Below, piece by piece: positions 60,601 through 64,000 of a stretch of DNA of 64,000 nt. Source of the stretch: Pseudaeromonas aegiceratis (GTDB taxonomy: Bacteria > Pseudomonadota > Gammaproteobacteria > Enterobacterales > Aeromonadaceae); contig NZ_CP158016.1 in NCBI RefSeq assembly GCF_046254905.1, forward strand, positions 1,550,001-1,614,000, in the 5' to 3' direction. The notes below the pieces were generated by a model. It made no database searches and was not told where the DNA came from. It saw only the letters and a program-made list of their open reading frames with translations. Within the stretch, counting starts at the first letter, position 1. Each line of letters begins with the position of its first letter. Both the position numbers and the translations under genes were made by a program.

Positions 60601-61347
60601 ATGACCAACATTAAATCCAAACGGATCTTGGGCTTCGAGATATTCGATGGCCGTAAAGAACAGCTGGTGACGCATCTGGATGACACCTTGCGTCACGGGC
60701 AGGCATGTCTTTTCTATGCCAACAGCAATCTGTTGCAGCATTGTCACGGCGAGGCGCAGGACTACGTCAAACCGGATATCGTGATCGCCAACGATGGTAT
60801 CGCGCTGGATGCCGTGGCCATGGCGCTGAGCGGCAGCCGGTTCACCGAAAACCTGAACGGCACGGATTTCACCCCCTATTTTCTGCAGCACAGCCAGGTG
60901 TGTCGCCGCACCTTTTTGCTGGGCGGGCGCCCAGGCGTGGCTGCGGCGGCGGCCGAGGCATTCACCACGCGCTTTGGCCTGCAGATCGTAGGGCATGCCA
61001 ACGGCTTTGATGATATGGCGGACTTACCCGGACTGCTGGCGCGGATCAATGCAGTGGCACCGGATGTGGTGCTGGTTGCCCTGGGTAATCCGCGTCAGGA
61101 GGCGTGGATCTTGGCCAACCGCCAGTCCCTCGATGCCAAGCTGTTGGTGGGCGTGGGGGCCTTGCTGGATTTTGTTTCCGGTTCGGTCAAGCGAGCACCT
61201 GATTGGGTGCAGCGTCTCCATCTGGAGTGGCTATATCGTCTGTGTGGTGAGCCCAAGCGGTTGCTGCGGCGCTACACGGTTGAGATGGCGCTGTTTTTCA
61301 TCCTCTGTCTTAGATGGCGTTTCAGTAACGCCTACCGTGTTGATTAA
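60601..61347 (+). CDS. WecG/TagA/CpsF-family glycosyltransferase (GT26, GumM-like)
   Basis: The 248-residue GT26 enzyme has the family core: YANSNLLQHC, IANDGIALDAVA, LNGTDFTPYFLQ, FLLGGRPGVAAAAAEAF, VVLVALGNPRQEAWI, VGVGALLDFVSGSVKRAPDWVQRLHLEWLYRL and EPKRLLRRY. GumM, of the same family, adds the second glucose in xanthan; WecG adds ManNAcA. Position beside GumH- and GumK-like genes favours the GumM role. It starts 16 bp after the glycanase. Confidence 0.82.
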   Translation: MTNIKSKRILGFEIFDGRKEQLVTHLDDTLRHGQACLFYANSNLLQHCHGEAQDYVKPDIVIANDGIALDAVAMALSGSRFTENLNGTDFTPYFLQHSQVCRRTFLLGGRPGVAAAAAEAFTTRFGLQIVGHANGFDDMADLPGLLARINAVAPDVVLVALGNPRQEAWILANRQSLDAKLLVGVGALLDFVSGSVKRAPDWVQRLHLEWLYRLCGEPKRLLRRYTVEMALFFILCLRWRFSNAYRVD

Positions 61348-61367
61348 GGACCCAGGGAGGGCGCCAG

Positions 61368-62528
61368 ATGAATGTACTTATTTTATCGGCTCACGATTTT
61401 CGGACGCCGCGCAAGGCGGGGCGTCACTTTGTGGCGGAAAAATTGGCCAAGACCATGACGGTGCGATTTTTTTCCATCCGCTACTCCTGGTTGTCCCGTC
61501 GGCGCCCGGATCCGCGGCATGTGATCGCCGACAAGGCCAATCGGCAGGAACACTATCAGGGGGTCGACTGCTACCTGTGGAAGCCCTGGCTGCACCCTTT
61601 CAACATGCGCCAGCCGGCGCTGCGCTGGCTGGAAGGGCTCTGTTATCGGCTCTACGTGGCATTGGCACCCAAGTTATTGCGGCAGTGGATGCAAGAGGCG
61701 GATGTCATCTTCTTCGAAAGTGGCATAGCGCCGGTGTTTTTCGATAAGGCAAAGGCGCTCAATCCCAAGGCCCGCCTGGTGTATGTGGCGGCGGATGAGC
61801 TGGATGCCATCGACGTGGCGGAGTACGTCAAACAGCTGATGGTGCGGGTCTCCACGCAGTTTGATCACGTGATCGTCAATTCGCGCAACATGGTCAAGGA
61901 CTTTGCCCCAGGCAGTCGTCGCTTCTTCGTGCCCCACGGCATCGACGAGACCTTGCGCGACCAGGGGGAGCCGAATCCCTATTCCGGTGGCATCAATGCC
62001 ATCGCCGTCGGCTCCATGCTCTTTGATGCCGACTTCATCACCCTGGCGGCCACGGCACACCCGGAGATCCAGTTTCACGTGATCGGTTGTGGCCGGCCGC
62101 GGGATCCGGCTTGGCCCGCCAACGTCACCGCCTACGATGAGATGCCGTTTGCCGAGACGGTGCGCTACGTCAAGCATGCGCACATCGGCCTGGCACCTTA
62201 CCGGCCTGAGGGGATACCGCCCTCGCTGGCCGATACCTCGCTCAAGTTGCAACAGTATGCATTTTTCGGCCTGCCGGCGGTGTGCCCTATCCAGGCCGCG
62301 GGCCAGCATGGCCACCGCTTTGCCTACCAGGCGGGGGACCAGGACTCCATCTCCCGGGCCGTGACCGACGCCTTGGCGGCGGGCCGCCAGGCGGGGATCT
62401 CGGTGCTTAATTGGCAGCAGGTCGCCGAGCGTTACATGTCACCTGAGTTGTTTGAGGATACAAAGTTACCGGATCACCAGATTAGTGATCCTGTTTTGCG
62501 ACTGGATACGCGGGTGGATACCCCTTGA
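61368..62528 (+). CDS. gumK: Glucuronosyltransferase GumK-like (GT70)
   Basis: A 386-residue GT-B enzyme that follows Xanthomonas GumK along most of its length: LILSAHDFRTPRKAGRHF, FFSIRYSWLSR, VDCYLWKPWLHPFN, LRQWMQEADVIFFESGIA, AVGSMLFDADF, FHVIGCG and DTSLKLQQYAFFGLPAVCP. GumK transfers glucuronate from UDP-GlcA to the mannose of the lipid-linked intermediate. Its presence argues for a glucuronate-containing, acidic repeat unit. It starts 20 bp after the GT26 gene with AGGGAGG-like bases upstream. Confidence 0.87.
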   Translation: MNVLILSAHDFRTPRKAGRHFVAEKLAKTMTVRFFSIRYSWLSRRRPDPRHVIADKANRQEHYQGVDCYLWKPWLHPFNMRQPALRWLEGLCYRLYVALAPKLLRQWMQEADVIFFESGIAPVFFDKAKALNPKARLVYVAADELDAIDVAEYVKQLMVRVSTQFDHVIVNSRNMVKDFAPGSRRFFVPHGIDETLRDQGEPNPYSGGINAIAVGSMLFDADFITLAATAHPEIQFHVIGCGRPRDPAWPANVTAYDEMPFAETVRYVKHAHIGLAPYRPEGIPPSLADTSLKLQQYAFFGLPAVCPIQAAGQHGHRFAYQAGDQDSISRAVTDALAAGRQAGISVLNWQQVAERYMSPELFEDTKLPDHQISDPVLRLDTRVDTP

Positions 62529-62613
62529 GACGAAACACCGGGCATGGAGTCGTCTTGCACATGAGTGGCTTGATGATGTCTGCAAATCGTTCGGAAGGGC
62601 ATGAGGATTCTTT

Positions 62614-63693
62614 ATGACGAAGGACAAGATTGAAACTATTCCCGCGCTAGATGGAATTAGAGGAGCTGCTTGTCTTCTGGTTGTTCTTAGCCACGTCGCT
62701 GAGTATCTTCCTAATTCAAGCAAGATATTTTCTTTCCCCATCGCGTTAGGATCCCCCGGGGTGGCTATTTTCTTTTTGTTAAGCGGCTACTTAATGTCTT
62801 ATTTGTATCTAGGGAAACCTTTTGACATTAAGACTTCTTGCGGATATGTGATATCTAGGTTTAGCCGTATAGCACCGGCTTATTGGATTGCCATCTTGAT
62901 GAGTGTGGCCATTTACGTTTTCGTCGATGGTGAATTCCCTGCCGGCGTGCCGCCACATGAAATGTTGAGACATCTATTATTCATTGGTGGTAAGGGGGTG
63001 TTTTGGTCGATCCCACCAGAAGTGCAATATTATGTTTTTTTCTTGGGAGTCTGGTTTGCCGCTGATAAGTTACGCGTAAAGGTGTACTGGCCACTTGTTC
63101 TTGTTCTTGTACTTGTTGTCTTTATGTGGTTCACCAGAGAGCGGTGGCCAGGAATTTTGTTGCCATCAAAATTTCACTTCTTTATTTCAGGATGTTTAGC
63201 GGCCATTGTGTTCGACCAGGTTCGATGGCGTTTTGCACCCACAATGCTTTTGGTTACCCTAGCGCAGCTCATGTCGATCGTTGCAATCTCGTTTGGTATC
63301 AGTGGGTTGCGCGGTGTGGCATCTCATGAATTTTATAATTCATCATGGTTCTTTCTAATTGTCTTTTTCTTCATTATCGCGTTTTGTTTTCGTAGTCAAT
63401 TTGCAGATGGATTATTTGGTAATAAGTTAATGCGTTGGTTTGGTAGGGTGAGCTTTAGTGTCTATCTATTCCATTGTCCAGTGTTGTATGGTGCTGCCTG
63501 GATGTTGAGTCAGTTTGACCTTGTTGGGGTTGGGTACGACATGATGGGCATCTTTTTTGCGATCCTTGTTCCTGGTCTTTTCTCGTTATGGATAGAATTG
63601 CCATTGTGTCGCGTGTTCAAGACCTGGCTTAATAGACACTTAAAGGATTTTTTCTTGCTAAGGGAAAAACAGAAGGTTTCAGTTGAAATGTGA
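62614..63693 (+). CDS. Acyltransferase 3 family (OafA/YrhL-like) O-acyltransferase, AT-rich
   Basis: The 359-residue membrane acyltransferase starts with IPALDGIRGAACLLVVLSHVAEYLP (catalytic-type His) and FPIALGSPGVAIFFLLSGYLMSYLY. YVISRFSRIAPAYWIAI and the late FGRVSFSVYLFHCPVLYG follow. About ten membrane helices. It should acylate a sugar of the exopolysaccharide on its way out. Its base composition is AT-richer than the glycosyltransferase genes. The stop codon lies in a 7-bp tandem repeat. Confidence 0.82.
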   Translation: MTKDKIETIPALDGIRGAACLLVVLSHVAEYLPNSSKIFSFPIALGSPGVAIFFLLSGYLMSYLYLGKPFDIKTSCGYVISRFSRIAPAYWIAILMSVAIYVFVDGEFPAGVPPHEMLRHLLFIGGKGVFWSIPPEVQYYVFFLGVWFAADKLRVKVYWPLVLVLVLVVFMWFTRERWPGILLPSKFHFFISGCLAAIVFDQVRWRFAPTMLLVTLAQLMSIVAISFGISGLRGVASHEFYNSSWFFLIVFFFIIAFCFRSQFADGLFGNKLMRWFGRVSFSVYLFHCPVLYGAAWMLSQFDLVGVGYDMMGIFFAILVPGLFSLWIELPLCRVFKTWLNRHLKDFFLLREKQKVSVEM

Positions 63694-63712
63694 AATGTGA
63701 AATGTGAAATGT
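63685..63712 (+). repeat. Four-copy heptanucleotide repeat over the acyltransferase stop codon
   Basis: GAAATGT is repeated four times without a break. The stop codon is TGA at 63691-63693. Because 7 is not a multiple of 3, copy-number change would shift the frame at the very end only. The rest of the 252-bp gap to manC shows no gene or clear promoter. Confidence 0.75.
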
Positions 63713-63945
63713 CCTGTTTTTGATGGGATATTAGATATTGCACGAACTTGAGGATGCTGACAAAATGAGACGAATGTCCCATTTTAACTGAGCAAGGATG
63801 TACTTCAGTGCTTGGCGGAATTTGGCGCGTCTCATTGGTTTTAACCATGATCTAGCAATGTGCGGTGTGATTGGCTAAGGGTGATATGATTTTTGTGTGT
63901 GGATATATTCATAAGGCGATGAAGTTCTATTAATCGAGGATGGTT

Positions 63946-64000
63946 ATGAAAATATTTCCTGTCATCATGGCGGGTGGCAATGGTTCACGGCTCTGGCCCT
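63946..64000 (+). CDS. manC: Mannose-1-phosphate guanylyltransferase (5' end only)
   Basis: The first 18 codons read MKIFPVIMAGGNGSRLWP, the nucleotidyltransferase start of ManC/CpsB/XanB. This enzyme makes GDP-mannose, the donor needed by the GumH-like transferase. GAGGA precedes the ATG. The gene continues beyond the window, so a fused phosphomannose isomerase domain cannot be judged. Confidence 0.85.
   Translation, partial: MKIFPVIMAGGNGSRLWP

Noticed and set aside
63510..63848. 112-codon reverse-strand reading frame over the acyltransferase end
   Set aside because: Antisense to a clear membrane acyltransferase and running through the heptanucleotide repeat; no start signals.

Overview
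The window is 64 kb of chromosome from a moderately high-GC gammaproteobacterium. Gene content and order (ppiB-lpxH beside cysS, then folD; pspF-pspABC-ycjX-ycjF-tyrR next to sapABCDF; miaE; dusC) fit the Aeromonadales or close relatives. The species cannot be fixed by eye. No rRNA, tRNA, insertion sequence, prophage or CRISPR array was recognised. Genes are densely packed, often with 4-bp ATGA overlaps.

Left part (1-9.8 kb): housekeeping and small operons. These are the start of sbcB (exonuclease I), an acuR-acuI acrylate/acryloyl-CoA detoxification pair with its own operator, a BaiN-type flavoprotein, acpH, an S1-domain protein overlapping a DUF1289 protein, a YciU-type DUF440 protein, dusC, an EamA transporter and a periplasmic amino-acid-type binding protein. 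From 9.8 to 16 kb a binding-protein ABC importer resembling the 2-aminoethylphosphonate (Phn) type is linked to a metal-dependent phosphodiesterase and a HAD phosphatase. It faces a GntR/UTRA regulator, and palindromic operators lie in and beside the gap. An ABC exporter, a lone Hpt protein and miaE follow.

Middle part (19.9-45.8 kb): the Sap importer operon runs leftward directly behind pspF. The psp stress operon (sigma-54 promoter, IHF site, enhancer-like palindrome) runs rightward through ycjX-ycjF to an unusual ADP-ribosylglycohydrolase homologue and tyrR. After a methyltransferase/MmyB-type regulator pair comes the lpxH, ppiB, cysS and folD block. A seven-gene unit sits between cysS and folD: thermostable-hemolysin-family protein, AMP ligase, haem-oxygenase-like diiron protein, SDR, TPR-like exported protein, response regulator and sensor kinase. 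A PmrA/QseB-type direct repeat precedes it.

Right part (46.4 kb to the end): an exosortase B (XrtB)/PEP-CTERM exopolysaccharide locus. A sigma-54 promoter precedes a small exported protein with a sorting-like C-terminus, then a clear PEP-CTERM protein. Next come EpsL, a glycosyl-1-phosphate transferase, EpsD, EpsE, EpsF, EpsG, an XrtB-EpsI fusion and a Wzy-like polymerase. The glycosyltransferases resemble GumH, GumM and GumK of the xanthan pathway. They are accompanied by two AT-rich acyltransferase genes, a secreted GH5 glycanase and the start of manC. Together they suggest an acylated, xanthan/acetan-like glucan-mannose-glucuronate polymer made alongside an exosortase-sorted surface protein. 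This is the most interesting system in the window.
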